Notes: generated by a model not told the origin, from the letters alone. A DNA stretch of 64,000 bases from Streptomyces sp. B1I3 (GCF_030816615.1 NZ_JAUSYD010000001.1:682001-746000); one strand, 5' to 3'; counted from the first letter of the stretch, positions 44,565 through 55,656 are shown. Numbers and translations: made by a program.

Positions 44565-44639
44565 AATGCTCCCTGTAGGGTGCCGAAATTGCAGCACGGC
44601 CGGGGTGGCGTGAGCGTGCTGGAGGCCTGCAAGGAGGGC

Positions 44640-45031
44640 CCGAAGACGTCTCCACGGCTTCTACAGCCACGGCTTCCCCAAGCTTCTTCCCTCTCGGGCC
44701 GCTGCAGAACGCGAGCGCCGTCAACTACGTCCACATCCTCGACGAGCAGGCCACTCACGTCGCCGAGGTGGTGGCGGAGTCTCGCAAGCGCCTGGCCCGG
44801 TGCGTCGAACCGACCGTCGAGGCCCAGGAGAAGTGGGCGGCAACGATCCGCCGGAAGGCCGCGGCCCTGCACGACTTCCACGCCGAGTGCACCCCCGGTT
44901 ACTACAACAACGAGGGGATGCCACGCCTGCACAGCGAGTCGTACGGCGAGGGGCCGGTCGCCTTCCACGATCTGCTCCGGCGCTGGCGCGCGGGCGACGG
45001 TATGAACGACGTCATGGTCGAGGCACGATGA
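44640..45031 (+). pseudogene. Baeyer-Villiger flavin monooxygenase pseudogene (C-terminal piece)
   Basis: One frame gives R-L-H-G-F-Y-S-H-G-F-P-K, the next continues FPLGPLQNASAVNYVHILDE, QATHVAEVVAESRKRLARCV and AECTPGYYNNEG to a stop at 45031. This is the C-terminal region of cyclohexanone-monooxygenase-type enzymes (Y-x-x-G-F-P-N-x-F ... M-L-D-E-Q). A frameshift near 44680 and loss of both nucleotide-binding domains make it non-functional. The frame open from 44768 is only its tail. Confidence 0.75.
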
Positions 45032-45339
45032 CCGGGGCGCGGGACGGGAGCGGACCGGTGGGAGGGGCGGCCATGCGCACCGGAGGGGACGGCGCACTCG
45101 TCCTTTCGGCCAACGCGAGGGAACCCTGCTGCGGCTCATTCCTTCCCGGCGCGGATAGGGATGGCCGCTCTCCACCGGTACGTGACCGGGTCGCGGCGGT
45201 GCGTCCCCGACCCGGGGACGGCGGTTGCGCGCCCCGGCCGGAGGAGCGGTTGTGCGTGCCGGGTGCCGGGTACGCCCGCGCCGCCCGGCACCTACGGCCG
45301 TGCGGTGACGCCGTCTTCAGGTCCGGCGGGAGTGGGCCT
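45032..45339. other. Intergenic region, nothing recognised
   Basis: 308 bases between the monooxygenase remnant and the convergent MFS gene. No gene, hairpin or repeat that I can support. Confidence 0.4.
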
Positions 45340-46530
45340 TCACGTCCTCGCCGGGAGTGGGTGCCGCAGCAGGTAGACGGCGGCGGAGGAGACCAGCACG
45401 GCCATGCAGGCGATGAACACCAGCCCCGCTCCTTCCAGACCGACGGGGCCCACGAGGATCCCCACACCGATCACCGGTACGGAGATGCCCGTGTAGGCCA
45501 CCACGAACAGCGTCGAGATCACCGCCGCGCGCCGGTCACCGGGAGACGCCTCGGCCACCGCGGACAACGAACCGCGGAACGCCAGCCCCTGCCCGGCGCC
45601 CCCGACGAGCGCGCTCAGCACCACCAGGGGCAGCAGTTCCCACCACAGGGCACCGGCGAGCAGGGCCAGCCCGGCCAGGAGCAGGGCGCAGCCCAGCGGC
45701 AGTGATCGCCGTACACCGAGGGGGCCGACGGCGGACTGTCCGGCGATCGAGGCGAAGAAGGCCAGCGCGACGACCAGTCCGCTCACCGCGTGGTCCGTCA
45801 CGTCCAGTGCCTCGGCCAGGAACGCCGGGCTGATCGACGTGAAGACCCCGAACAGGGCGAAACCGACGAACGAGGCGATCGCGGCGGGCCTGAACACCGC
45901 TCGTACCTCGGCGGGCAGGGCCGGCCGCTGCGGCCGTACGGTGCTCAGCGGCCGCCGGTCGCCCACGGTCTCGCGGATGCCGAGGAGGAGGGCGGCCGAG
46001 CCTGCCAGCAGGGCGAGGTGCACGGCGAACGGCAGGTACAGGGGCCAGGCGGCGTACTGGGCGAGGATTCCGGCGAGCAACGGACCGCAGCCCAGCCCGC
46101 CCATGTTGGCGGCCGTCGCCACGAGCGATGCCCTGGACCCGCCGTCGTCCGGCGCCAGCTCCATGACGTACGCGGTGGCGGCCCCGGTGAACAGGCCGGC
46201 GGACAGGCCGGACAACAGCCGTCCGGCATACAGCCAGGGCAGCCCGTCGGCGCTCAGAAAACAGACGGCGCTCGCCGCGGCGCAGGCCAGGCCCCACAGC
46301 AGGACCGGCCGTCTGCCCACGGCGTCGGAGGCGTTGCCGACCGCCAGCAGCACTCCGATGACGCCGAAGGCGTAGACGGCGTACACGACGGTCACCATCA
46401 GCTCGGAGAAGCCGAACTTCTCCTGGTACAGGCCGTAGAGAGGCGTCGGGAGCGTGGTGCCGGCCATGCAGACGGCGAACACCGCCCCGCTGAGACAACA
46501 CTGGCGCCAGCCCGGGCGATCACTGTCCAT
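45340..46530 (-). CDS. Major facilitator superfamily transporter
   Basis: 396 residues with twelve hydrophobic segments in two groups of six. MFS loop motif between helices 2 and 3: GNASDAVGRRPVLLWGLA (~64-81). Helix 5 has GLGCGPLLAGILAQ, the G-x-x-x-G-P antiporter-type motif C, which points to drug or metabolite efflux. The central loop TVGDRRPLSTVRPQRPALP joins the halves. ATG 46530. Divergent from an esterase gene; no adjacent regulator. Confidence 0.9.
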   Translation of the reverse strand: MDSDRPGWRQCCLSGAVFAVCMAGTTLPTPLYGLYQEKFGFSELMVTVVYAVYAFGVIGVLLAVGNASDAVGRRPVLLWGLACAAASAVCFLSADGLPWLYAGRLLSGLSAGLFTGAATAYVMELAPDDGGSRASLVATAANMGGLGCGPLLAGILAQYAAWPLYLPFAVHLALLAGSAALLLGIRETVGDRRPLSTVRPQRPALPAEVRAVFRPAAIASFVGFALFGVFTSISPAFLAEALDVTDHAVSGLVVALAFFASIAGQSAVGPLGVRRSLPLGCALLLAGLALLAGALWWELLPLVVLSALVGGAGQGLAFRGSLSAVAEASPGDRRAAVISTLFVVAYTGISVPVIGVGILVGPVGLEGAGLVFIACMAVLVSSAAVYLLRHPLPART

Positions 46531-46926
46531 GCCGTCGACGGTAGTTGCCTGCGCCGCCCGGACCGGTGCGGCGTGCCGACGGCGTGCTGCGGGAAGGAGG
46601 AGGGCTGCCCGTACCGGTCCGGGACATGCTCACTGGCCGGCGGCGCCGGAGAGATGTGACCGTTCGTGTCCACGGGGCGGCGGGACAGGCGTGCACACAC
46701 ACTCCGGCCGATTCCGCCCCCGGGGCCTGGATCCTTGTGGGTCCATCGAGTGACGAGCGGGTGCGACTAGGTGCTCCGCGGACCCGCGGGTCTCTCCTTG
46801 CGGACGACGCCGCAGCCCGGTTCGTGACGTGGCCGACAGGGCGCAGAAGCGGGATTCCACCCAGGTCTGTGTCCGCTGCCTGAATCCGAACGCGCCGCTG
46901 CCGGGGCAACCGGTAGCGTCAGCCGC
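46531..46926. other. Divergent intergenic region, nothing recognised
   Basis: 396 bases between the MFS and SGNH-hydrolase start codons. Shadow frames only; I see no palindrome strong enough to call an operator. Confidence 0.4.
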
Positions 46927-47580
46927 ATGATCGGGGACATACGCGTCTGCTTCATCGGGGATTCCTTCGTCCAGGGAGTCGGTGACCCGGAACACCGGGG
47001 GTGGGTCGGCCGGGTGCTGGAGGCCACCGGTGGGGATGTCACCGCCTTCAACCTGGGCATCCGGCGCAACACCTCGGAGGACGTACTGCGTCGCTGCCGA
47101 CTTGAGATGCTGCCGCGAACACTGCCCGGCGGTGACAATCGGCTTGTCGTCTCCGTAGGCAGCAACGACACCATGCACGAGGACGGCACGGTGCGCGTCG
47201 ATCCGGCCCGCTCCGTGGGGAACGTGGCCTCGATCCTGGACGACTGCCGACGCGATGCCATCTCCCCGCTGGTCGTCGGCCCACCACCGGTCGTCGACGC
47301 GGGTGAGGAGCATCTGCGGCGCACCGCCGAACTCGCCGACGCGATGGCGGCACTGTGCCGGGCACGGCACGTGCCGTTCATCGCTACGACCCTGGAGCTG
47401 GCGGGCGATCCCATCTGGACCCGGGAAGCCATGGCCGGCGACGGCGCGCACCCGGGCAGCGCCGGCTACCGGAGGCTGGCCGAGCTCGTTCTCGCCGGAC
47501 AGTGGCATGACTGGATCACACGCGCCCACTCCCCCGTCCGGCCCTCGGGTTCGTCGCCGGGCACTCCCACCCAGCGTTGA
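46927..47580 (+). CDS. SGNH/GDSL-type esterase
   Basis: 217 residues. Block I F-I-G-D-S-F-V-Q-G (GDSL variant GDSF, Ser13), block II Gly in FNLGIRRNTSED, block III V-G-S-N-D-T, and block V D-G-A-H-P with catalytic Asp/His (~176-179). No signal peptide, so cytoplasmic. Ribosome site weak (CCGGTAGCGTCAGCC). Hydrolyses an acyl ester; substrate unknown. Confidence 0.9.
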   Translation: MIGDIRVCFIGDSFVQGVGDPEHRGWVGRVLEATGGDVTAFNLGIRRNTSEDVLRRCRLEMLPRTLPGGDNRLVVSVGSNDTMHEDGTVRVDPARSVGNVASILDDCRRDAISPLVVGPPPVVDAGEEHLRRTAELADAMAALCRARHVPFIATTLELAGDPIWTREAMAGDGAHPGSAGYRRLAELVLAGQWHDWITRAHSPVRPSGSSPGTPTQR

Positions 47581-47698
47581 TCAGGCATGGGCATCCGCGA
47601 ACACCCCACCGGCCGGGGGGAGCGATGACCGGTCGCTGAAGCGCCCGGTCACACCGGGTGCACGGCGGAACCTCGCGGGCACGCCCCGCCGACACGAC

Positions 47699-48253
47699 CT
47701 AGAAGTCGAGTTCCACGTAGTCGATGTCGGTGAACTCGACCTGGAGGCCCTGGGCCCGGCGGCCGCGGTCCTTGAAGTACTGCTCCTGGAGGCCCTCGGC
47801 GATCACGGCCTGGAGCTGCTGCTCGGTGGCGCCTGCGGCCTGCGCGTCGAAGAGGCGCGCCGCGTACTCCGCCGGCAGGTGCTGGGTGACACGCCGGATG
47901 CGCCCGTCGTCGGTGGTACCCGGCGCGGCGGTGAAGCCGAAGCGGGCCCGGGTCTCGACGACGATGCCGGTGGACGACGCGGCCGTCCTCTTCGCCCGTT
48001 CCCTCACCCTCGGCTGCCACCGCCGACGGACCTCGCCCGCGAGCCGGGCAGCGAGGTCAGGGCGCGGTTGCCTGATCTGGTTCCGCACGTAACGCTCGAC
48101 GGTGCGCTGGGAGATGCCCAGCACCTGGGCCACGGCCCTGGTGCCCTTCAGCTGCTTCACCAGGTAGCGCATCTGCGCACCCGCCGACTTGGGGACGGGC
48201 CGGGTGGCGGTCTTCGCCGCTGCTTCGTCGAGGCTGTCGCCGAGGATGCCCAT
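47699..48253 (-). CDS. tpg: Telomere terminal protein Tpg
   Basis: 184 residues, the length known for Streptomyces Tpg. Tpg is covalently attached to the 5' ends of linear Streptomyces DNA and primes end patching. The N-terminal half holds MRYLVKQLKGTRAVAQVLGI then SQRTVERYVRNQIRQPRPDL (helix-turn-helix), the basic stretch RRRWQPRVRERAKR, and the C-terminal half ARLFDAQAAGATEQQLQAVI plus acidic tail DIDYVELDF. It starts 9 bases after the tap stop on the same strand, the conserved tap-tpg operon order. Confidence 0.93.
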   Translation of the reverse strand: MGILGDSLDEAAAKTATRPVPKSAGAQMRYLVKQLKGTRAVAQVLGISQRTVERYVRNQIRQPRPDLAARLAGEVRRRWQPRVRERAKRTAASSTGIVVETRARFGFTAAPGTTDDGRIRRVTQHLPAEYAARLFDAQAAGATEQQLQAVIAEGLQEQYFKDRGRRAQGLQVEFTDIDYVELDF

Positions 48254-48262
48254 GCGGTGTAC

Positions 48263-50491
48263 CTACTCCCCGGTGTCCTGGTCGTCGCCCTTGATGTGGC
48301 GGGCTGGGTTGAGGCCTTCGTCGAGCATCTGCACGGCCCACAGGAGCTCCTGCGTGCCCTCGTGCTTCACCATGCCGGGTGACACCCCGAGCCGGAAGGT
48401 GCCCGGAGCGGGCTTCCCCTCGGCGGTGCGCGGCAGGAGGTCCAGGGGGCTGGGGCCGTCGGACAGGTAGACGGCGCAGTCCGAGAGCAGGGCGATGGGC
48501 ACGAGCGCGCCGTCCTCGAGGGTCAGGTGGCCGGTCGGAGGCGGGCCCTCCTGGGTGGCGAGGGCCGTCTTGAGGAGCTTGCGGTGCATGTTGACCCGGG
48601 CGGCCGAGATGACGGCGGCACGGATGTCGGGCCGCCATGTGGGACGTTCCAGGGCGGGCCAGCGTTCCCCGAACCTGTACCGCACGCCCTGGGGCCGTTC
48701 ACGCAGTTTGCCGATGCCCCCCTTGATCGTCGACTTGATCGCCGAGAGCACCGCGGCCGCACCCGGATCGGTCTGCTTGTGCTGCTGCATGGCAGCGAGG
48801 AACTCGTCTTCCGGCATGCCGGACGTGACGCCGAGGTCGGCCATCGTGGCCTTGTACGCCTCGCTGAGACGGGTGTACCAGGGGTCCAGGTAAGGGCCGG
48901 CCTCGGTACGCACCCAGGCTTCCGACGGCCGGATCCGCACCGGCAGCCGGTAGGTGTCGATGAGCTCCTGGGCGTAGGCGACGGTCGGAGTCGCGTACCA
49001 GGCGGGTCCGTCGGGACGGGTGCCGTGGGGTGTGAACGGGGAAGGGAGGCGGGGATCGAGTTCGATGGCGGACAGGTCGACCAGCCAGGAACCGGGTGTC
49101 TTCTTGTCGAAGACGGGAGCCTTGACGTGCACCGGCCCGCCGAGGCCCACAACCAGTCGGTTCGCAGCGGCGAGGAAGGCCGTGTTCACGTCGATGCCCA
49201 CGGCGTACGGGCGGGAGCATTCGGCGTCGGTGAGGAGCTGGGGGTCCCGTGTCCACTCGTACGCCTCCTCGTCCAGCACCTCGGCCGGAGTGCGGGTGTG
49301 GGTGCGCGCGTGGAGGGCGGCGGCGATCGGGTGCTCCGCCGGGGCCTCGGGCGGCGCCGGGTCGACGGGGGCGCTCAGCGAGCCGGGCGTCGGCCCGGAC
49401 ACCCACGAGCCACTCGCATCGTCCTTGACCGGTCGCGTCGGCGGGCGTAGCGCGGTCATCAGTTCCAGACCGGAGACGGCTGTCGATCCGCGCGGGGTGA
49501 TCACCCGGGACGCATAGGCCGCGAGTACCGCTGCCACCTCCTGCGGGGAAAGCAGGCCGGCACTCCCCCACGAGCGTGTGTCCAGCGCACCCCAGGGAAG
49601 TACGGCGAACTGGACGCACTGGCGCCGGCCGTCGGAGGCCGGGCGGTAGACCCGCGCCCACGGCCCGAATCCACGTTTCGTCAACTTCCATTTCGCCCGG
49701 TGCAGTTGCTTGACGACCTTGTGGTCGTCGGGCAGGCGCAGGTTCTTGCGGTCCTCCAGGACTGCGGGAAGGCCGAGGCGTTCCGCGGCCGCCGCCGTGA
49801 GGACGATCAGCGGGTCGCTGTCCTTGCCCCAGCGGTGCAGCCGGGGCGCTCCGAGTCCCGCTTCGGCCAGCACCCATTCGACCACGGCGGGGAGGGTGGT
49901 TGCCGGGCACTCGAGGACCAGGCCCCCGGAGCAGTACACCGACCCGTCACCGTCCAGGACCCCGAGCGGGCCGGACTCGAAGGGCGGGGCGGCCGCAGGG
50001 CGGTCCGCAGGCAGGCCGACCGGCCCCTTTCCGGTGGACGGTGGCCGCGAGCGCGGGGCAGCGGGTGCCTGGGCAGGGTCAGGGTCGCAGGGAGGAGAAG
50101 GAGCAGGGGCTGGAGCTGGAGCAGGGGCAAGGGCTGAAGTTGGGGCTGGAGCAGGAGCAGATGGAGCGGCAAGGGTGGGCCGGAGGCTCAGGGCCGGTGC
50201 GTCCGTGACGCCGCCGGCCGTCTCCGCGTCAGGTGCCGCGTCGGCCGGGTACCTCTGCGCCCAGCCCTCGAGGAGACGCCGATATGCCTGCAGGCGCGGG
50301 GGACGCGGCTCGCTCCTCCCGTTCTCCCAGTTCTTCACCGTCTGCGTCGTCGACCTCAGGGCCTGCGCCAGACGCGCCTGGGTGACACCGGCGGCCTCAC
50401 GCAACCGGGCGCGCTCCTCCGGCAGCGGCAGCGCGGACTCACCCTCGAGCAACGCGTCCACCGCATCGAACAGTTCACCCTCAGTCGGCAT
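48263..50491 (-). CDS. tap: Telomere-associated protein Tap
   Basis: 742 residues, matching the ~740 known for Tap, which binds the 3' telomeric overhang and recruits Tpg. N-terminal XRE-type helix-turn-helix (~24-75: LREAAGVTQARLAQALRST, VKNWENGRSEPRPPRLQAY), an Ala/Pro-rich low-complexity linker (~100-165), then the conserved body (GPWARVYRPASDGRRQCVQF, YAVGIDVNTAFLAAANRL, RVNMHRKLLKTALAT). GGAGGTCATC precedes ATG 50491, an excellent ribosome site. The frame continues upstream to 50800 without protein-like sequence. First gene of the tap-tpg operon. Confidence 0.94.
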   Translation of the reverse strand: MPTEGELFDAVDALLEGESALPLPEERARLREAAGVTQARLAQALRSTTQTVKNWENGRSEPRPPRLQAYRRLLEGWAQRYPADAAPDAETAGGVTDAPALSLRPTLAAPSAPAPAPTSALAPAPAPAPAPSPPCDPDPAQAPAAPRSRPPSTGKGPVGLPADRPAAAPPFESGPLGVLDGDGSVYCSGGLVLECPATTLPAVVEWVLAEAGLGAPRLHRWGKDSDPLIVLTAAAAERLGLPAVLEDRKNLRLPDDHKVVKQLHRAKWKLTKRGFGPWARVYRPASDGRRQCVQFAVLPWGALDTRSWGSAGLLSPQEVAAVLAAYASRVITPRGSTAVSGLELMTALRPPTRPVKDDASGSWVSGPTPGSLSAPVDPAPPEAPAEHPIAAALHARTHTRTPAEVLDEEAYEWTRDPQLLTDAECSRPYAVGIDVNTAFLAAANRLVVGLGGPVHVKAPVFDKKTPGSWLVDLSAIELDPRLPSPFTPHGTRPDGPAWYATPTVAYAQELIDTYRLPVRIRPSEAWVRTEAGPYLDPWYTRLSEAYKATMADLGVTSGMPEDEFLAAMQQHKQTDPGAAAVLSAIKSTIKGGIGKLRERPQGVRYRFGERWPALERPTWRPDIRAAVISAARVNMHRKLLKTALATQEGPPPTGHLTLEDGALVPIALLSDCAVYLSDGPSPLDLLPRTAEGKPAPGTFRLGVSPGMVKHEGTQELLWAVQMLDEGLNPARHIKGDDQDTGE

Positions 50492-50531
50492 GATGACCTC
50501 CGCCCCCAACCGTAGCGCATTTATTCTCGGC

Positions 50532-50551
50532 TTTAACCCTACCTTTAACCC
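50532..50551. repeat. Direct repeat TTTAACCC in the tap promoter region
   Basis: TTTAACCC at 50532-50539 and 50544-50551, 12 bases apart; on the minus strand it reads GGGTTAAA twice, 41-60 bases before the tap start. Low-GC context (ATAAATG follows on the minus strand). Candidate binding site for a regulator, perhaps Tap's own helix-turn-helix. Confidence 0.55.
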
Positions 50552-50719
50552 GCGTCGCGAGGTCGCGGTGGACGTCCTGACGTGCCTCGACCGAGGGGCG
50601 ACCAGGGGAGCACGGTGCGAGGGCTTCGGCCCCTGACGGGTGCGCGCGGGCGGCGGACTGCCCCATGACCGTATCGGACGGCAGGACCGACCTACGCCTC
50701 TACCCGCAGTCCGCCCGCG

Positions 50720-50854
50720 ATGCCTCCTGGGGAACTCGAACGGCGCGGGCCCATGTTCCTCGCCGACCACGAGCCTGCCGTCTGCAGCCGCTACCGCCAC
50801 TGGTGGGCCGAACTCCCCGGGGTGGAGTCACGGGTGCTGCCCGGACAGGTGTGA
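50720..50854 (+). pseudogene. Short coding remnant
   Basis: 44 codons from ATG 50720 to TGA 50854: M-P-P-G-E-L-E-R-R-G, PMFLADHEPAVCSRYRHWWA, ELPGVESRVLPGQV. Composition and G/C third positions look protein-like (R-Y-R-H-W-W), but there is no ribosome site and it is too short for the family it suggests. I do not recognise the family. Confidence 0.3.
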
Positions 50855-51258
50855 TCGGCGGAAACCGGTGGTGGGACGGTCAGGAATCAAGAAGCGCCGT
50901 CACTGCCCGGCGGCTAGCGTTGTCGCCATGAGCCACCCCCCGCGCCCGCGCGTGCTCCCGCTCCACGGACCTGAAGCTCAAGGGCCGAACCAGTGTTTCG
51001 GCCCTGGGACTTGACCGGAGGCGTAGCCGAAACGGCACCGGCCCACCCCGGCAGGCACGGGCCGGACCGGCAGGCACAGGCCCGGACGGGGACCGCACCG
51101 CCCGTCCTGTGCCCACGGACAGCGAACAGGTGGACGGCGGATCGCTGCGACGACAGCGCCGACGAGGGACGACCGGACACACTGCTCGGCGTCGACAGTA
51201 CCGAACCGGGCGGCGGCGCCGGAGACCGCGACGGCAGCCCGCGTGAACAGGAGAGATG

Positions 51259-53688
<2,430 letters not shown>

Positions 53689-53722
53689 TGCGCCACAGGC
53701 CCTGTTGCCTTGGACAGATAAT

Positions 53723-53744
53723 TTAGCTTAGGCTTACCTAAGCT
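53723..53744. promoter_or_regulatory. Iron box (DmdR/IdeR-type)
   Basis: The 19-mer TTAGCTTAGGCTTACCTAA (53723-53741) matches the DtxR/IdeR/DmdR1 consensus TTAGGTTAGGCTAACCTAA at 17 of 19 positions. AGCTTAGG (53725-53732) and CCTAAGCT (53737-53744) form a perfect inverted repeat. It precedes the secreted beta-propeller gene, so that gene should be derepressed when iron is scarce. Confidence 0.85.
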
Positions 53745-53847
53745 TTACGTGAGGCGTGGACTCACGGTAGGAGCCGCTCCGCTGAGAGGGTGTCACCGGG
53801 TGTGCTCCCCCCGCTGTCTCCACAACCTCGGGCCAGCCGTACCGACA

Positions 53848-53886
53848 GCGGCGGGTGGACGCGGTCGCACCGCGTCCACCCGCCGC
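53848..53886 (+). promoter_or_regulatory. 18-bp hairpin in leader of iron-box gene
   Basis: Perfect 18-bp stem: arms 53848-53865 (ending GTGGACGCGGT) and 53869-53886 (starting ACCGCGTCCAC), loop CGC. It lies between the iron box and the start codon, 46 bases before ATG 53933, so it would be in the mRNA leader. Could terminate readthrough from the UvrA-like gene or attenuate this gene. Confidence 0.6.
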
Positions 53887-53932
53887 GTGCCACGCGCCGG
53901 GGACGGCGCATCTTCCAGGGAGACCAGCACAC

Positions 53933-55057
53933 ATGTCCTCGCACGATCGCCGTGTCCGTCGTCTCCGCCGTGCGGCCACGAACGCCGTGGCGCTCGCGGC
54001 CGGAAGCACGCTCGCACTGGCCGGTACCGCGACCGCCGACACCGGCGGCCGGGCCGGTACGGGCGCCGGTCCCGGCTCCCCCGTCACATCGGCGCCGCTC
54101 GTACAGGGCCTGTACCAGTCCGCCTACTCCGAGCGGAACGACGTGCTGTGGGCCACTGCCGCCGTCGGCCAGCCCCCGGCCCCGCTGACCGGCTCGCAGT
54201 TGCTCAGGATCGACCCCGGCACCCTGGAGGTCGAGGCGGCGTACACCCCTCCCGTCACAGGGACCGTCGAGGCCGTGTACGGCATCGACGTGGACGACGA
54301 GCACGGCACCGTCTGGGTGACCAACACCCGCAGCGACAGCGTCGCCGTCTACAGCCAGAAGACGGGCAAGCACCTCGCCACCCGGCGAGACGTCGACCAC
54401 GCCCGCGAGATCGTCGTGGACGAGAAGCATGACACCGTGTGGGCCAGCGCCTTCGGCGACGGCACGCTCGTCGCGTACGACAGCCGTACGTTCGAGGAGA
54501 CCGGGCGCGTCACCGTCGAGGGCGCCGGGCCGACGGGTCTCGCGCTGAACGAGCGGACGGGGACGGTGTACGCCTCCGACTACACCCACAGCAGGATCAT
54601 GGAGGTCACGCGGGGTTCCCGGACCCCGCGGCTGATCCCCACCGGCGAAGGGCCGCTCTCGATCGCGCTGTCCGCCGACGGCCGTACCGCCTACACCGCG
54701 GACCAGACCGCGGGCACCTTGTCGGTCGTCGACCTCCGGGGCGGGCGTGTCGTCACGTCCGTGTCCACCGGCGCGGGCGCGAAGTCCGTGGCCGCCGATC
54801 CGTGTTCCGGCCGTGTCCTCGTCGTCAACCGCCTGGCGGGGACCGTGTCGGTCGTCGACCCCCGGGCCGGGACCGTCGTGGCGACCGTGACGACCGAGGC
54901 CTACCCCAACCACGTCGAGGTGGGTGACGGCGGCACCGCCTACGTCGTCGACAAGTCCGGCTCAGGTCCGGCGGGCGAGGACACGATCACCCGGATACGT
55001 CCGGGTGCCGGCGACTCCGCCCGTCACGGCAAGGCCGGTCCACGCAGGGGCTGCTGA
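53933..55057 (+). CDS. Secreted YncE-like beta-propeller protein, iron-regulated
   Basis: 374 residues. Signal peptide ~1-38 (S-S-H-D-R-R-V-R-R-L-R-R twin-arginine-like start, then ALAAGSTLALAGTATA). The rest is a seven-blade YVTN/YncE propeller: repeats such as HGTVWVTNTRSDSVAVYSQK, HDTVWASAFGDGTLVAYDS, TGTVYASDYTHSRIMEV, GRTAYTADQTAGTLSVVDL and GRVLVVNRLAGTVSVVDP. The iron box at 53723 suggests a role in iron-limited growth. AGGGAGA precedes ATG 53933; the frame extends to 53855 inside the leader hairpin. Ligand unknown. Confidence 0.88.
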   Translation: MSSHDRRVRRLRRAATNAVALAAGSTLALAGTATADTGGRAGTGAGPGSPVTSAPLVQGLYQSAYSERNDVLWATAAVGQPPAPLTGSQLLRIDPGTLEVEAAYTPPVTGTVEAVYGIDVDDEHGTVWVTNTRSDSVAVYSQKTGKHLATRRDVDHAREIVVDEKHDTVWASAFGDGTLVAYDSRTFEETGRVTVEGAGPTGLALNERTGTVYASDYTHSRIMEVTRGSRTPRLIPTGEGPLSIALSADGRTAYTADQTAGTLSVVDLRGGRVVTSVSTGAGAKSVAADPCSGRVLVVNRLAGTVSVVDPRAGTVVATVTTEAYPNHVEVGDGGTAYVVDKSGSGPAGEDTITRIRPGAGDSARHGKAGPRRGC

Positions 55058-55189
55058 GTGGAGCCGCAGGTGAGCTTTCCCCGGGTGCGGCCGGCCCGTC
55101 GGGCACCGGCCGTTCGGGGTGGCGCGGCCGCCCCTCGACGCGCGCCGTGGGCACAGGCGCGACCGGCTCGGTAGTGGGCGACCGAGCCA

Positions 55190-55225
55190 CGGACGCTCGC
55201 CCCCGCTGACGGGAGCGAGCGTCCG
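55190..55225. terminator. Bidirectional terminator
   Basis: CGGACGCTCGC (55190-55200) and GCGAGCGTCCG (55215-55225), perfect 11 bp, with inner CCC/GGG pairing. It separates the beta-propeller gene from the convergent cold-shock gene, 13 bases from the latter's stop. Confidence 0.78.
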
Positions 55226-55237
55226 CGTGTGAGCTGA

Positions 55238-55441
55238 TCAGGCGGTGGTGATGTTCTCCGCCTGGGGGCCCTTCTGGCCCTGGGTGACGTCGAAGTTCAC
55301 CTTCTGGCCCTCCTGGAGCTCACGGAAGCCCTGGGCGGCGATGTTCGAGTAGTGGGCGAAGACGTCCGGGCCGCCGCCGTCCTGCTCGATGAAACCGAAG
55401 CCCTTTTCCGAGTTGAACCACTTGACGGTACCGCTGGCCAT
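55238..55441 (-). CDS. Cold-shock protein, CspA family
   Basis: 67-residue single cold-shock domain. RNP1 is G-F-G-F-I (K-G-F-G-F-I-E-Q, ~15-22) and RNP2 is D-V-F-A-H-Y (~28-33). Ends G-P-Q-A-E-N-I-T. Binds single-stranded RNA and DNA as a chaperone. GGAGGAC lies 4 bases before ATG 55441, and the leader upstream is long and structured. Typical of the many Streptomyces csp genes. Confidence 0.95.
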   Translation of the reverse strand: MASGTVKWFNSEKGFGFIEQDGGGPDVFAHYSNIAAQGFRELQEGQKVNFDVTQGQKGPQAENITTA

Positions 55442-55560
55442 TTTGTCCTCCAAGGGGACTCATAGGTCGGTTCCCGCACCTTGCGGGAACCGGAGGTGAT
55501 CGCCCTGGTCCTCAGAGACTCTGAACAGCAAAAAAGCCCGTGCAAGCGTACTCACGGGCG
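55442..55560 (-). promoter_or_regulatory. Structured csp leader: terminator-type hairpin, anti-Shine-Dalgarno, hairpin
   Basis: In order on the minus strand: GCCCGTG/CACGGGC hairpin (55559-55536) followed by six T (55535-55530), an intrinsic terminator or attenuator; CAGAGTCTCTG; then GATCACCTCC (55501-55492), identical to the 16S rRNA 3' end and complementary to the gene's own GGAGG (55451-55447); then an 11-bp hairpin CGGTTCCCGCA/TGCGGGAACCG (55492-55468). The terminator could instead end the VOC gene (stop at 55657). Confidence 0.6.
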
Positions 55561-55656
55561 ACCGGTACTTCGGAACCATGACAGCTACCGCAAACGCTAC
55601 ACGGACAGTCGCGCCATGACCACGGAAACGCCGAAGTCGATGTACGACAACATCCG

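Larger units (their letters stand above)
50492..51258. other. Intergenic region upstream of tap
   Basis: 767 bases between divergent tap and the UvrA-like gene. Contains the TTTAACCC direct repeats (50532-50551) in an AT-rich patch that is probably the tap promoter, a possible short coding remnant (50720-50854) and a hairpin AGGGCCGAA (50981-50989) / TTCGGCCCT (50997-51005) with a 7-base loop. No intact gene recognised. Confidence 0.5.
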
